Of a stretch of 64,000 nt of DNA, positions 36,701 to 46,700 are shown piece by piece. Under the pieces are notes generated by a model. It saw only the letters and a list, made by a program, of their open reading frames with translations, did not search any database and had not been told where the DNA came from. This stretch comes from DATHKG01 sp035489435 (GTDB lineage: Bacteria > Bacteroidota > Bacteroidia > Chitinophagales > Chitinophagaceae), in the NCBI GenBank assembly GCA_035489435.1, contig DATHKG010000161.1; one strand, given 5' to 3'. Every line of letters starts with the position of its first letter. The stretch's first letter is position 1. Position numbers and translations under genes: made by a program.

Positions 36701-36936
36701 ACCAGGACGGATTCATTGCCGGCTACATTGATAGTGTACTGTCCCTGTGGATCTGTAGTAGTGGCAGTTTGAGATCCTTTTACCTGTACCGTAACACCTG
36801 CCAGAGGCTGGGCGTCCGCGGAGGAAGTTACTTTACCGGTGACAGTCTTGGACTGTGCAAAACCGGTTAGTGATAATAACAGCAAGAGGATGCCCATTGA
36901 GCATCTTTGCAAGCAGACAAGTCGTCGTTGTTTCAT
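33775..36936 (-). CDS. SusC/RagA-family TonB-dependent outer-membrane transporter
   Basis: A 1053-residue TonB-dependent channel for oligosaccharide uptake. After a signal peptide (GILLLLLSLTGFAQ) comes a carboxypeptidase-regulatory-like domain (TVTGKVTSSADAQPLAGVTV), then the plug with VVVVGYGTTRKSDLTGAVASV and ATAIYGSRGANGVILVTTK, the SusC signatures, then a large beta-barrel ending in FTFGLNLGL. No STN domain is present, so it is not an anti-sigma-type transducer. The frame can extend to 36987, but the signal peptide start at 36936 (MKQRRL) is clear. An operator-like motif lies 38-49 bases upstream of this ATG. It pairs with the SusD gene. Confidence 0.95.
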   Translation of the reverse strand: MKQRRLVCLQRCSMGILLLLLSLTGFAQSKTVTGKVTSSADAQPLAGVTVQVKGSQTATTTDPQGQYTINVAGNESVLVFSFTGMTNQEVTVGSRTTIDIQLKTDDASLGEVVVVGYGTTRKSDLTGAVASVKAKELTDRPAASLNQALAGRMPGVQVNTNSGRPGGQTNVRIRGFSSILATSNPLYIVDGVALPIGSQSSNSNSIDFINPSDIASVEVLKDASATAIYGSRGANGVILVTTKRGSRNGGKVTYDVELGVPTIGPNRVEMLNAQQYIDIENLAYDNIKVYDPAGWASGAYSSVVDPRVKRQSLPNLFDANGAPIYNTDWLEESTQSKLSQNHQLGVTGGSADNSFGAYLGYRDDNGLLLNSYLKRYSARFVFDTKIKEWLRIGGNLGYHNQEENIVDQGTGGLNSVRMITEAFPFLPVKFADGTWGENYMYPGAEGGSNPVHILEERKLLYNTQTTLGDIYVNLDLAPGLSFRSQLGVNVVTRGQREYNGRSLDQLSRNQNGTAIQNNSRENFWSSENYFTYNKKIGTDHNLTALLGLSWQENTFTSFQASSQNFSTDFFQYNNLGQGSQQNASSSNRSRFSLNSYFSRINYVYKDKYLLTFTGRADASSKFGEDHKWGFFPSAAIGWRVSEEDFLKNSTVISNLKIRASIGSTGNSEIPTYRSIGTLGSYTGILGDVRVAGVGTGRLENPDLKWEKTTQTDVGLEVGFLENRINLELDVYYRKTTDMLLDAPVPTSSGYGTITRNVGSLENKGLEIGINTVNIRGKDFGWTTGFNISFNRNKVLSLATPADIFGIGGPNFTNQTNIIRVGESVGSFWGLTRLGTWQPSEAAEAAKFSPASYRGGKPILPGDIKYLDRNGDYQINDADRSIIGNGNPDAWGSLFNTFRYKNFELLLEIQYVFGNDILNMSTHSGEDRVSIANSYATVLGAYDATKGNTVSDIAAIRDTRAGYVTNVDTRWVQDGSFVRGKNLALSYNFPASFYEKLRLNRFRAYASVQNFFLVTDYRGNDPEVTTYGNAFAQGQTFFDYPKPTMFTFGLNLGL

Positions 36937-36973
36937 AATGAAAGTTGATTTGGTTGGATAGATCGGAATACTA

Positions 36974-36985
36974 TAACGATTTAGC
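36974..36985 (-). promoter_or_regulatory. Putative LacI-type operator upstream of the first susC
   Basis: The minus strand reads GCTAAATCGTTA, 38-49 bases upstream of the susC ATG and immediately after GACGTTTG, a near match to the -7 element. It matches the left half and CG centre of motifs found at the same distance before the second susC and the GH92 gene. The 414-base gap 36937-37350 otherwise holds no gene. Confidence 0.55.
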
Positions 36986-37136
36986 AAACGTCTTTAAATA
37001 AAATTTCAAAGGCGTCTTTGTTTTTAGACAGACGTTGTCATGTGGCAACGTATTATGTAAAAAAAGAAAAGGTGAACTTGCTTAGTGCTTCAGATTATTG
37101 TGGCAGGTTTTCATACGCATTAGTTTTTGGTTGTCA

Positions 37137-37152
37137 GGCAAACGTTTTAGTT
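37137..37152 (-). promoter_or_regulatory. Second operator-like site in the susC/lacI gap
   Basis: The plus strand reads GGCAAACGTTTTAGTT, with a CG centre flanked by AAA and TTTTAG. It is one base shorter between half-sites than the consensus seen elsewhere in the locus. It lies about 200 bases upstream of susC, a distance at which LacI proteins can loop DNA. Confidence 0.4.
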
Positions 37153-37350
37153 AAAAATAACTTCATGTTACAGGGTTGTATACATGAGTTTTGGCAATCG
37201 GCTAAAGACCAGTGAATTAATGAAATGCTAAATTATGTGACTAAAATGAAACTGCAATAATTTTTTAACGTTTCATCTGATTATTTGCAGTTAAGACCCC
37301 GGTACCGTTAATTTTGCTGCAAGGGTCACCAGATTTTTTCAAAAAATAAA

Positions 37351-38391
37351 TTAACAAAGAAGGCTTTCGATCTTGCTGCTCGATCCCCGGACCATCAGCG
37401 TTGCCTGGTATTCCAGCACCTTATCGGTATGCGAACCATCAGTCTTTGTTATACTATCAATTAATAACCTTACCGCGTTCATGCCAATCTCATCGGTCGG
37501 TTGTTTAATTGTCGTGATGCCCGGTGTATACAATCGAAATATATCATGATCATCAAAACAAACAATACCAAGATCTCCTGGTATAACGAGTTTTAAGTTC
37601 CGGATACTTTCAAGGCCAGCAATGCCCAGGTAGTTAGTAGCAAAAAATACTGCATCCAGTACCGGATTTTGTTTTAGGAACAATGTTATCAGCTCAACTG
37701 AATCCGCCTGTGAAGTATTCACCGGTAACCTCAGGATCTGATCGTTGGTTCTGCCGGATCCCGACCCATTGACTGAATCAAAAAATGCAGCTTCCCTTCG
37801 TTTCATTTGGACAAGGTCCATATCGACTGTTACAAAACCGATGTTTTTATAACCGTTATCAATCAAATGGTCCATCCCATCCCTTACACCATGATAATTA
37901 TCGGCCAGCACACATGGTATATTCAATTCCGGAAAATGCCGATCCATCAAAACCACCGGATGCCTTTGTTCATGCAGTGACCTGATATCGTCACACATCC
38001 CTTCTGTTGGAGTAATCAGAAAGCCATCAACCTGCTGCTGGCTCAAAACCTTTATTAGTTGTTTACCTTTTTTTGTGTCATTTTCCGTGCTGCAGAAAAC
38101 AACATTGTAACCAAACTTTTCGGCTTCAACCTCGATAATTTTTGCAAGGGTGGCAAAAAAATTATTTGAGATATCCTCAACTATCAGCCCCAGGATTTTA
38201 GAACTGCCGGTTCTGAGGCTTACGGCAATTTTATTAGGTTGATACCCGGACTTCTCAGCATACTCTTTTATGCGTTTTTCCAGTTTCTCGCTGATACGCA
38301 TTTCTTTTCCCTTGCCATTTAGCACAATTGAAACAGTCGAAGGCGATACTCCTACTACTGCTGCTATATCTTTCAGGGAAATCTTTTTCAT
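37351..38391 (-). CDS. LacI-family transcriptional regulator
   Basis: A 346-residue regulator. The N-terminal helix-turn-helix, ISLKDIAAVVGVSPSTVSIV, has the recognition helix SPSTVSIVLNGK, followed by a hinge (PNKIAVSLRTG) and a periplasmic-binding-protein-like effector domain (about 60-340). It has the same recognition-helix core as the second LacI gene 2.4 kb away, so the two are expected to bind related operators. It probably represses the glycan locus until a mannose-containing inducer appears; the inducer is inferred from the GH92 neighbour. LacI control is less usual in such loci than hybrid two-component or ECF-sigma systems. Confidence 0.93.
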   Translation of the reverse strand: MKKISLKDIAAVVGVSPSTVSIVLNGKGKEMRISEKLEKRIKEYAEKSGYQPNKIAVSLRTGSSKILGLIVEDISNNFFATLAKIIEVEAEKFGYNVVFCSTENDTKKGKQLIKVLSQQQVDGFLITPTEGMCDDIRSLHEQRHPVVLMDRHFPELNIPCVLADNYHGVRDGMDHLIDNGYKNIGFVTVDMDLVQMKRREAAFFDSVNGSGSGRTNDQILRLPVNTSQADSVELITLFLKQNPVLDAVFFATNYLGIAGLESIRNLKLVIPGDLGIVCFDDHDIFRLYTPGITTIKQPTDEIGMNAVRLLIDSITKTDGSHTDKVLEYQATLMVRGSSSKIESLLC

Positions 38392-38465
38392 TTACTGGCA
38401 GAATCCTGGCTGACTAACCTGAAAATAAAACAGGTTTGATTAAATATTTCGAAGCAAAAAAGGAA

Positions 38466-40751
38466 CTAAGGTTTACTATAAGAATATGGATAAGCTTTGG
38501 CTGATGTACCTCTTTGTTTACCTGGCTGTGGCTGCATTTCAAATTGCAGTTTTCCTCCTTTCTGCAGATCGAAATGGTCAAGCCAGTTTTTATCGACGAT
38601 ATTGCCATTCCATTTCACCTGTGATACATATTTGTTTTCGGCTGAACTTTTTGGCGCTTCGATTTCAATCTTCTTTCCGTTGTCAAGGGCAACCGTGATC
38701 TTTCTGAATAATGGTGTTCCAATTACATATTGAGTGGTACCTGGGCAAACAGGATAAAATCCCATGGCAGAGAATACGTACCAGGCAGAAGTTTGCCCAT
38801 TATCTTCATCGCCGCAATAACCATCCGGTGTTGGCTTGTATAATTTTTCCATCACTTCACGTATCCAGTACTGGGTTTTCCAGGGCTGGCCGGCATAGTT
38901 GTACAAATAGATCATGTGCTGTATAGGCTGGTTGCCATGTGCATACTGTCCCATGTTCATGATCTGCATTTCACGGATTTCGTGTATTACTCCCCGGTAG
39001 TAGCTTTCGTCGAAAACCGGTGGCATGTTGAATACAGAATCAAGCATTTTGATAAACATTTCATTGCCACCCATTAATTTCTTCAAACCCTCGATATCAT
39101 GAAACACGCTCCAGCTATAATGCCAGCTGTTGCCTTCAGTAAACGCATCACCCCATTTGAAAGGATTAAAAGGAGACTGGAACTTTCCATCCTGGTTTTT
39201 GCCTCGCATCAGCTTTGTTTCAGGATCAAACAGGTTGCGATAATTCTGACTGCGTTTTTCATAAAGATCGATTTCAGCCTGTGGCCGTTTCAATGCTTTC
39301 GCCAGTTGCCAGATTGTAAAATCATCATACGCATATTCAAGTGTGCGCGCCGCATTTTCATTGATCTTTACATCATAAGGAACATAACCCAGTTCATTAT
39401 AGTATTTAACACCTTCCCGTCCGACTGCTGTTAAAGGCCCTTCATTATTTGCACCTTTCACCAGCGCTTCCCAAAGCAGGTTTATGTCCTGTCCCCTTAT
39501 TCCTTTGAGATAAGCGTCAGCAACAACCGAAGCCGAATTATTACCAACCATTACACTTCTGAAACCCGGACTTGACCATTCAGGAAGAAAACCTCCTTCT
39601 CTGAAATCATTTGCGAGTCCTTCCTGCATTTCTTTATTGATGGAAGGATAAACAAAATTCAGGAATGGATACAAGGCGCGGAAAGTATCCCAAAAACCGG
39701 TGCCTGCAAACATATAGCCCGGTAACGTTTTTCCATTATAGGGGCTATAGTGCACTATCTCACCGGCAGCATTGTATTCATAGTGTTTTTGAGGGAACTG
39801 TAAGGTCCTGTAAAGACAGGAATAAAATGTTTTTGTTTGTTCAATGGTACCACCTTCAACACTGAGTTTGTTTAACTGTTTATTCCATGCTGATTTTGCT
39901 TTTTGTTTTGTGATATCAAACTCATCTTTACCAACTTCTTTATCAAGGTTCAGCTGTGCCTGCTCGTGGCTGATGAATGAAGAGGCCACTTTTACATTGA
40001 TCTTTTCACCGCGTTTGGTTTTGAATCCGATGATAGCCCCCGCATGTTTGGAAGTGATTTCTATTGAATCTTTTACCAGCGTACTGTCGTGCCATCCCAT
40101 AGATAAAGTGAAAGCTTTGTCAAGCTGTATCACGAAATAATTTTTAAAGTTTTCAGGAACTCCGCCACTGTTCCGGGTTGTGTATCCGATTATTTTTTTC
40201 TCTGAAGGTATTATCTTAACATAAGATCCCCTGTCAAATGCATCTACCACCAGGTAGGCGCTGTCGGTTTCAGGATAAGTGAAACGGAACTGAGCGGCTC
40301 TTTCAGTAGGTGTAATTTCTGTGATAACATCTGCGTCTGCCAGGTAAACACTATAATAATAGGGCTTAACAACTTCTGCCTTATGAGAAAACCAGCTTGC
40401 ACGGTCATTTTGGTTGAACCTCAGTTTTCCGGTAACCGGCATTATTGAAAACTGGCCATAGTCGTTCATCCATGGTGAAGGCTGATGCGTTTGTTTGAAA
40501 CCGCGGATCCTGTCTGAACTATAAGTGTAGGCCCAGCCATTACCCATCATCCCTGTTTGTGGCAACCAGAAATTCATGCCCCAGGGAACTGCAATGGCGG
40601 GATAGGTGTTGCCATTCGACAGGCTTGGCTTGGAGTCGGTTCCCATTAATGGATTGATCCATTCAACGGGATCTGAAACCTTTGAAACAAGCTGGCCATT
40701 ACAGATACAGGCTAATAAGCAGAAAAAGGGAAAGAGGATATATCTCTTCAT
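38466..40751 (-). CDS. GH92 family alpha-mannosidase, exported
   Basis: About 761 residues with a signal peptide (RYILFPFFCLLACICNGQ). The family GH92 signature blocks are present: INPLMGTDSKPSLSNGNTYP in shortened form at the N-terminus, GTGFWDTFRALYPFL centrally, and GDEDNGQTSAWYVFSAMGFYP near the C-terminus, with the catalytic acid/base in the conserved HEIREM/GDED region. GH92 enzymes are Ca2+-dependent exo-alpha-mannosidases acting on mannans or N-glycans. Signal and size suggest the periplasm. ATG at 40751 is chosen; another ATG four codons upstream (40763) is possible. It is the only glycoside hydrolase in the locus, flanked by two LacI genes. Confidence 0.93.
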   Translation of the reverse strand: MKRYILFPFFCLLACICNGQLVSKVSDPVEWINPLMGTDSKPSLSNGNTYPAIAVPWGMNFWLPQTGMMGNGWAYTYSSDRIRGFKQTHQPSPWMNDYGQFSIMPVTGKLRFNQNDRASWFSHKAEVVKPYYYSVYLADADVITEITPTERAAQFRFTYPETDSAYLVVDAFDRGSYVKIIPSEKKIIGYTTRNSGGVPENFKNYFVIQLDKAFTLSMGWHDSTLVKDSIEITSKHAGAIIGFKTKRGEKINVKVASSFISHEQAQLNLDKEVGKDEFDITKQKAKSAWNKQLNKLSVEGGTIEQTKTFYSCLYRTLQFPQKHYEYNAAGEIVHYSPYNGKTLPGYMFAGTGFWDTFRALYPFLNFVYPSINKEMQEGLANDFREGGFLPEWSSPGFRSVMVGNNSASVVADAYLKGIRGQDINLLWEALVKGANNEGPLTAVGREGVKYYNELGYVPYDVKINENAARTLEYAYDDFTIWQLAKALKRPQAEIDLYEKRSQNYRNLFDPETKLMRGKNQDGKFQSPFNPFKWGDAFTEGNSWHYSWSVFHDIEGLKKLMGGNEMFIKMLDSVFNMPPVFDESYYRGVIHEIREMQIMNMGQYAHGNQPIQHMIYLYNYAGQPWKTQYWIREVMEKLYKPTPDGYCGDEDNGQTSAWYVFSAMGFYPVCPGTTQYVIGTPLFRKITVALDNGKKIEIEAPKSSAENKYVSQVKWNGNIVDKNWLDHFDLQKGGKLQFEMQPQPGKQRGTSAKAYPYSYSKP

Positions 40752-40783
40752 AAAATCAAGCATTTAAAACCGGAAAATACAAT

Positions 40784-40799
40784 ACTAAATCGTTTTTGC
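40784..40799 (-). promoter_or_regulatory. Putative LacI-type operator upstream of the GH92 gene
   Basis: The minus strand reads GCAAAAACGATTTAGT, 33-48 bases upstream of the mannosidase ATG and directly after a TTTTTTG -7-like element. It fits the locus consensus GCWAAAWCGNTTTAGY at every position. Confidence 0.6.
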
Positions 40800-40829
40800 A
40801 AAAAAGAAAAATACCATAGAAAAATTATA

Positions 40830-41846
40830 TTAAGTGCTTCCCCGTTCTATTAGTGTGCCTTGAATTTCAATTCCGCCTTTATTGGAATTCACTTTGTCTT
40901 TACCAAGCTGTTTAAGCAGGAGATGAATGGCTGTTTTGCCTATTTCTTCAACCGGTTGTTTAATTGAGGCGATGCCCGGCGGGTACAGACTAAAAATATC
41001 ATGGTCATCGAAGCAAATCACAGCAATGTCCTGTGGGATACGTAAATCAAGTTGCCTGAGACTTTGTATTCCTGTAATACCAAGATAGTTTGTTGCGAAA
41101 AATATCGCATCAAGTTCAGGATGTTTGCTTATGAAATTACAAAGGCCTTCAACCCCTACCTCCTTATCATAGTTATAAGGTAATCGGAAAATCAGGGATT
41201 TTTGTGCGGCGATCTTGTGCTTTTTCAAAGCGGCCTTGTAAGCCTGTTCTCTTTGCCTGATTTGTACGAGATCCATTTCTACAGTGACAAACCCGATTTT
41301 TTTGTAGCCTTTTTTGATCAGGTGATTCATTCCCTGGGTAATGCCCGAAATGTTGTTGACAAGCACATATGGAGCGGGTACATCAGGGAAATATCCATCG
41401 ATTAATACCACTGGTTTTTTCTGCCTGAGCAACTCCCCGATATCTTTTTCCAGGCCTTCTACAGGTGTGATGAGATATCCGTCTACCTGGCTGTGAGATA
41501 ACATACGAATCATCTCCTGCCCCTTTGCCAGGTTATTTTCAGTACTGCAATAAACAATCCGGTATCCGTATTTATCAGCTTCCTGTTCTATGATCCGGGC
41601 AAGTGCACCAAAGAAATTTCCACCGATACTTTCAACGATTAATCCAAGTATTTTCGATTGACCGGTTCTGAGACTCACAGCAACCTGGTTCGGTGTATAA
41701 CCTTCCCTGGTAGCAACGGCTTTAATTTTTTTGGCGAGCCGTTCGCTGATTCTCATTTCTTTTTCCTTCCCGTTCAGGACAAAAGACACTGTTGATGGTG
41801 AAGCTCCGGAAAGTGTGGCAATATCCTTAAGAGATACCTTTTTCAT
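40830..41846 (-). CDS. LacI-family transcriptional regulator (paralogue)
   Basis: A 338-residue LacI-family regulator, clearly paralogous to the gene at 37351. The DNA-binding part VSLKDIATLSGASPSTVSFV has the same SPSTVS recognition helix, and the segments EKEMRIS, VSLRTGQSKILGLIVES and VICFDDHDIF are shared. The effector domain differs more, so the two may answer different sugars while reading similar operators. It precedes the GH92 gene by 66 bases on the same strand, although an operator-like site between them suggests separate control. It lies downstream of the second SusC/SusD pair. Confidence 0.93.
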   Translation of the reverse strand: MKKVSLKDIATLSGASPSTVSFVLNGKEKEMRISERLAKKIKAVATREGYTPNQVAVSLRTGQSKILGLIVESIGGNFFGALARIIEQEADKYGYRIVYCSTENNLAKGQEMIRMLSHSQVDGYLITPVEGLEKDIGELLRQKKPVVLIDGYFPDVPAPYVLVNNISGITQGMNHLIKKGYKKIGFVTVEMDLVQIRQREQAYKAALKKHKIAAQKSLIFRLPYNYDKEVGVEGLCNFISKHPELDAIFFATNYLGITGIQSLRQLDLRIPQDIAVICFDDHDIFSLYPPGIASIKQPVEEIGKTAIHLLLKQLGKDKVNSNKGGIEIQGTLIERGST

Positions 41847-41987
41847 TCAATTTTTTTTGAAGTTTGCATACGGGTAGTATTGGCTTGCGATATAATTGCT
41901 GAATCCAAATATACCAGAATCATTACACCTGGAACAAGTTGATTTTTGTATTGCTATCGCGCATGTTTTTGCAAATAGTATGAAACT

Positions 41988-42019
41988 GCAAAGGTCATAT
42001 CGCGATGATATGACCTTTG
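41988..42019 (-). terminator. 13-bp hairpin between susD and lacI
   Basis: CAAAGGTCATATC pairs perfectly with GATATGACCTTTG around a 5-nt loop, 20 nt after the second susD stop. No T run follows on the minus strand, so it is either a factor-dependent or partial terminator, or an mRNA 3'-end stabiliser that keeps the susC/susD message separate from lacI. Confidence 0.55.
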
Positions 42020-42039
42020 TGAATTATTAAAACATATTA

Positions 42040-43659
42040 TCAATAACCTGGATTCTGTTGAAGATTTGGATTGAGGACCCGCTGCCTGTTAGGAATTGGA
42101 AACACCTCCTTGTTTTTATCGTTGCTTGGCACATGATCCCACCATGCAGTTGAAGTAAACTTGCCGAAACGAATAAGATCCTGGCGACGGAAACCTTCCC
42201 ATAGGAATTCCCTGCCTCTTTCAGCAAGTAATTCGTCCATGGTGAGTGTACCTGTTGTATAAGCTTCGGTTACCCAATCAGTAGCTGAAAAAGAACGTTT
42301 TTTTGAATCGTTGACCAGCGTCACGGCAGCCGGGGTAGCAGTGTTCCCATTCTTACGCATCAATGATTCAGCTTTTGCAAAATAAATCCAGGTGAGCCTG
42401 TAAATAGCCCAGTCAGTGCTCATATAAGATGCGTCAGCCTGGCGACCTGGTTTGTATTTATTAAATCTCAATCCACTGTTTTCTTCACCCTGGGTCATAT
42501 CAGACTGCGTTTTGTTTTCACTGACACGCTGAATGCTGTCAACGAATACCAGTTGTTTACCTGAATATTCTTCAGAACCTAATACAGGTTTGGTTGGATC
42601 AGTAAGATACCATTGGGGTCCTCTTAATATCCATTCACTTCTTCTCAGATCATTGCTCTTAAACTTGCTGAATACACCTGGAATCATAACCACACCATCA
42701 TTTCCATTATGTGTTCCATCATAGATGAAACGTTGGTTGAAATGATAAAAATCCCCTGTCCACTGCGGTTTCCAACCAGAACCATTTACAAAATCATATG
42801 CAATGGAAAAGATAATCTCCTTAGACAAGTGATTTGTAGGTTTATAAGTATCGGTAATGTTCGGATCCAGTGCCATGGAACCATTCTGACCACCGGCGGT
42901 ATTATTGATCAAGGCATCACAGGCAGCAATACAGTCATCCCAACGGGCAGTGCCTGTCCACTTCTCGGCATTCAGATACATTTCAACCAGCATGCCATAG
43001 GCTGCGGCTTTAGTTGCCCTGCCAATCATAGCAGCCGAAAGATTTGGAAGCGCGTTGATATTATCCTTAATCTCCTTCTCAACATAATCGAAAACTTCAG
43101 CGCGGGTTTTTGTATGTGGATTGGGCTCGCCAATTTTATATGCAATCGGGATGTTACCATAAAGGTCCATCAGCCTGATATAATGAAATGCACGTAGCAT
43201 TTTCATTTCTGCTATATACGCCGCTTTTTCGCCTTCGGTAATTCCCATGTCAGCAATATTGCGGGCCTCGAGATTTTCGATTGGACTTGAACATAGACCA
43301 AGACCCCACCACATAAGCCTCCATGGTCCCCAGATTTCCTCACCATCATTTGTCCATTGGTGATAATGGTCCCTGATCCAGGTACCTCCGTCCTGCCCGT
43401 GTCTGCCCTTTACCGGCCAGGCGAGTTGGTCAGCAGACAGTTCGCCTAAACGCCACCAACCGTTTTGCCCCGGCGTGATCCATGCATTTGCATGGGTATA
43501 TGGCCGAAGAACAGCGGTCAGCACTTCGTTTTTATTGTTGTAATAATTCTCAGCAACAAATTCACTGTAAACATTTTCATCCAGTTTTGTACAGCTATCA
43601 AGTGTTGCCAGGGGAAGCAGCAACAATGAATATTTCAGAATGCTTTTAAACTTTCTCAT
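42040..43659 (-). CDS. SusD/RagB-family glycan-binding lipoprotein (second pair)
   Basis: A 539-residue SusD-like lipoprotein with a signal peptide and lipobox (ATLDSC, Cys at 23) and an acidic stretch soon after (TKLDENVYSEF). Family features include MLRAFHYIRLMDLYGNIPIAY, the C-terminal LLAERGREFLWEGFRRQDLIRFG and VFPIPNRQRVLNPNLQQNPGY in shortened form. Only distant similarity to the first SusD gene is visible, so the two pairs probably take different glycans or different parts of one glycan. It follows its susC by 52 bases. Confidence 0.94.
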   Translation of the reverse strand: MRKFKSILKYSLLLLPLATLDSCTKLDENVYSEFVAENYYNNKNEVLTAVLRPYTHANAWITPGQNGWWRLGELSADQLAWPVKGRHGQDGGTWIRDHYHQWTNDGEEIWGPWRLMWWGLGLCSSPIENLEARNIADMGITEGEKAAYIAEMKMLRAFHYIRLMDLYGNIPIAYKIGEPNPHTKTRAEVFDYVEKEIKDNINALPNLSAAMIGRATKAAAYGMLVEMYLNAEKWTGTARWDDCIAACDALINNTAGGQNGSMALDPNITDTYKPTNHLSKEIIFSIAYDFVNGSGWKPQWTGDFYHFNQRFIYDGTHNGNDGVVMIPGVFSKFKSNDLRRSEWILRGPQWYLTDPTKPVLGSEEYSGKQLVFVDSIQRVSENKTQSDMTQGEENSGLRFNKYKPGRQADASYMSTDWAIYRLTWIYFAKAESLMRKNGNTATPAAVTLVNDSKKRSFSATDWVTEAYTTGTLTMDELLAERGREFLWEGFRRQDLIRFGKFTSTAWWDHVPSNDKNKEVFPIPNRQRVLNPNLQQNPGY

Positions 43660-43711
43660 TTAATTATTTTTAAGCTTATTCAGATAATGGGTTTCTAAAA
43701 GATTTTTTTTT

Positions 43712-46700
43712 TTAGAAGCCAAGATTAAGACCGATCAGGAACGAGGTGGTGCTGGGATAAGGTCCGCGGCCATCCAAACCAGCATCCAAACCGGTATCAT
43801 TTATAAAATCAGGATCATTACCAGTGTATTTTGTAAATGTCGCCAGGTTCTGCGTTGATGCGTATAACCTGAAACTTCTCACCCACTGTGATTTCAGTTT
43901 GAAATTGTAAGCCAGGGTAATTTCATCCAGCTTTACATAACTGCCTGATTCGAGGTAATAATCTGAATACTGGTAAGTGTTTGCAACAGTTGAGGTATTA
44001 AGCTGGTTATGTTTTCCGAATGTGCTTTTCAACAGGTTTGTGCTGGTTTGTTTGTTAGCATAGGTCATGTCCATTCGATTGAGCACTTTATGCCCAAACT
44101 TACCACGGAAGAACACGCGAAGGTCAAAGCCTTTATAACTTACTGAGTTTGTCCATGATGCATAGTATTTTGGAATTCCATATCCCAATACAGCCAGGTC
44201 AGTTGTATTCGGATCTGTTGAGGTATTGATCTGGCTAAATGGAACTGCTTTATTATCACGGGTGAAAAATAACCAGGAGCCATCATTGGCAAATCCTGCA
44301 AAACGTTTACCCCAGAATGCTCCCAACTGGCCACCTTCAACAGTTCTGATTGCGGAACCTAAAGCGCCCGCACCACCTATATCACCATAGGACTTTGCTG
44401 TACCCTTGTATTGTTCATTCGAGAAAGTAATGAGTTTATTGGTCTGTGTACTTCCTGTAAAATCCATAGTCCAGCGGAGCTCTTTACTTTTGATCACCTG
44501 ACCGCTCAAGGTCAATTCAATACCACGGTTTTCGATCGTTCCTACGTTTGTATAGATATTTGTTTGTACATAGGCAGGCAATTGAGTATCGAAGGTTTCA
44601 AGCAGGTCAACTGTTCTTCTTTGAAACACTTCAACTGCACCGGTGATTCTATTATTAGCAATACCGAAATCCATACCAATGTTCAATTCTTTTTTTGTTT
44701 CCCATCTCAGATCAGGATTAGGGTTACGGTTAGGCCCGTAAGTCTGGCGCCAGACACCATCCGGGTAGAGATAGAAACCACCTGTTCCTAAGGTTACATA
44801 AGAAGCGTAGTTAGCAAATCCTGTATTGCCGGTTTCACCATATCCAATTCTAAGTTTCAGATAATTGATCGTATGTGAGAGAGATTGCAAGAAGTTTTCT
44901 TTAGACAGTTCCCATCCTGCTGAAACAGCCGGGAAATTTGCCCATTTATTATTCTCTCCAAATCTTGATGAACCCTCACGGCGAAGGATACCCTGTAAAT
45001 AATACCTGTCTTTGAATGAGTAGTTCACCCGGCCAAAAAATGCGATCAGGGTATTATCATTTTTATTACTTGCCATATTGCCACCCTGTGCTCTCTGCCA
45101 GTTTCCTGCACCCATGTTATTGTTTTCGAACAGATCATTCACAAATCCGGAATTTGCAAAAGATGAACTTTCATTTACTTCATACCGGTAGCTGTACCCT
45201 GCAACCGCGGCAATTGTGTTCTGGCCAAATTCTTTATTATAATCTATGGTTGGCTCAAAGGCATAATTATTATTATTTACCTGGCCTTTGTATGCATAGC
45301 CTGTTCCGTTTGGTTGAACATTGTTGGTGCTACCTACAACCGAGTTTCTTGATCCTATATCCTTGTATTGATTGTCAACATACATATCTCTCTGCAAAGC
45401 GCCGAAAGCCGAAAGCCTAAGGTTCTTAAGGATTTCCAGGGTGAATTTCACATCCAAAGATGTTGTTTGCTGATCTCTTTTAGACATCTCCTGCTCATAA
45501 ATACTTGCCTGGTTATTTGAGCCTGTTGTTCCCGGGTCTTCATAAAATGATCCGTCAGGATTGTAAATCGGTTGGGTCGGGAGACGTGATAGAATTGTTT
45601 CCCATCCAATGCCAACCAGGTTTGCCTTGTTGTAATTAGTCGCGAGATTTATAAGAGTCGTCAACTTATCATTAAACCCTTTGTGATTCAGGTTGACCCT
45701 GGCACCATAATTTGTTCTGCTATTCTGATTTGCAATTCCCTGCAAAGCCTGGTAATACAGGCTCGCGCGATAGGTCATATTTTTTGAACCGCCTGAAATA
45801 GCAAGATTATGATACTGGCTGATGTTGTTTTCGTTATGAACTTCATCTTCGAACATATTGTTCGATACTTTACCCCATAATGGATTGTCCCTGTTGGCGG
45901 GAAGTTTTCCTTCCGCAATTAATTGGCGAATTTCAGCAGCATTATAAAACTCCGGCATCATTACCGGTATTTCATGACGCAAATAACCATTATAGTCAAA
46001 TCTTGCTTCTCCGGCTTTACCTTTTTTAGTTGTAATGAGGATTACCCCACCGTTACCTCTTGTTCCGTAAATAGCGGCAGCTGAACCATCTTTCAATACG
46101 TCTATTGAAGCAATATCATCCTGTTGCAATAAATCCAGGTTACCACCTGGTATACCATCAATGACTACCAACGGCGAATTGCTTGCTGTCAGTGAGTTTA
46201 TACCCCTGATCTGTATATTCACTCCGGAATTGGGGTTAGATCCACTGGTCCTGGTAATTGTTAAACCTGCTACTTTCCCCTGGGCAAGATCCAAAGCGTT
46301 TCTTGCACCACTCTGGCGAAAATCCTCAGGGGTAATTGATGACACTGCTGAGTTGATTTCTTTTTTCTTCAATGTACCATAACCGACTACTACTACTGCG
46401 TCAAGAGAAGAAGTACTGGCTGACATAGTGATGTTAACAACAGTATCAGAACCGACATTCACTTCCTGCGTCGTAAATCCTGTGAAAGTGAAAACAAGCG
46501 TAGCGTTCCCGACGGGTGCTTCTACAGAGTATTTTCCTTCGATGTTGGTTTGTGTGCCTGTTGTTGTTCCCTTTAAAGACACATTAACGCCAGGCAATGG
46601 TGCATTGTCCTGGTCCCTGACGGTGCCGCGGATAGTTCTTGCCTGCGAGAAAGCCGTAAGACAGAATAAAAAAAACAGCATGCTGATAAGCATGATCTGC

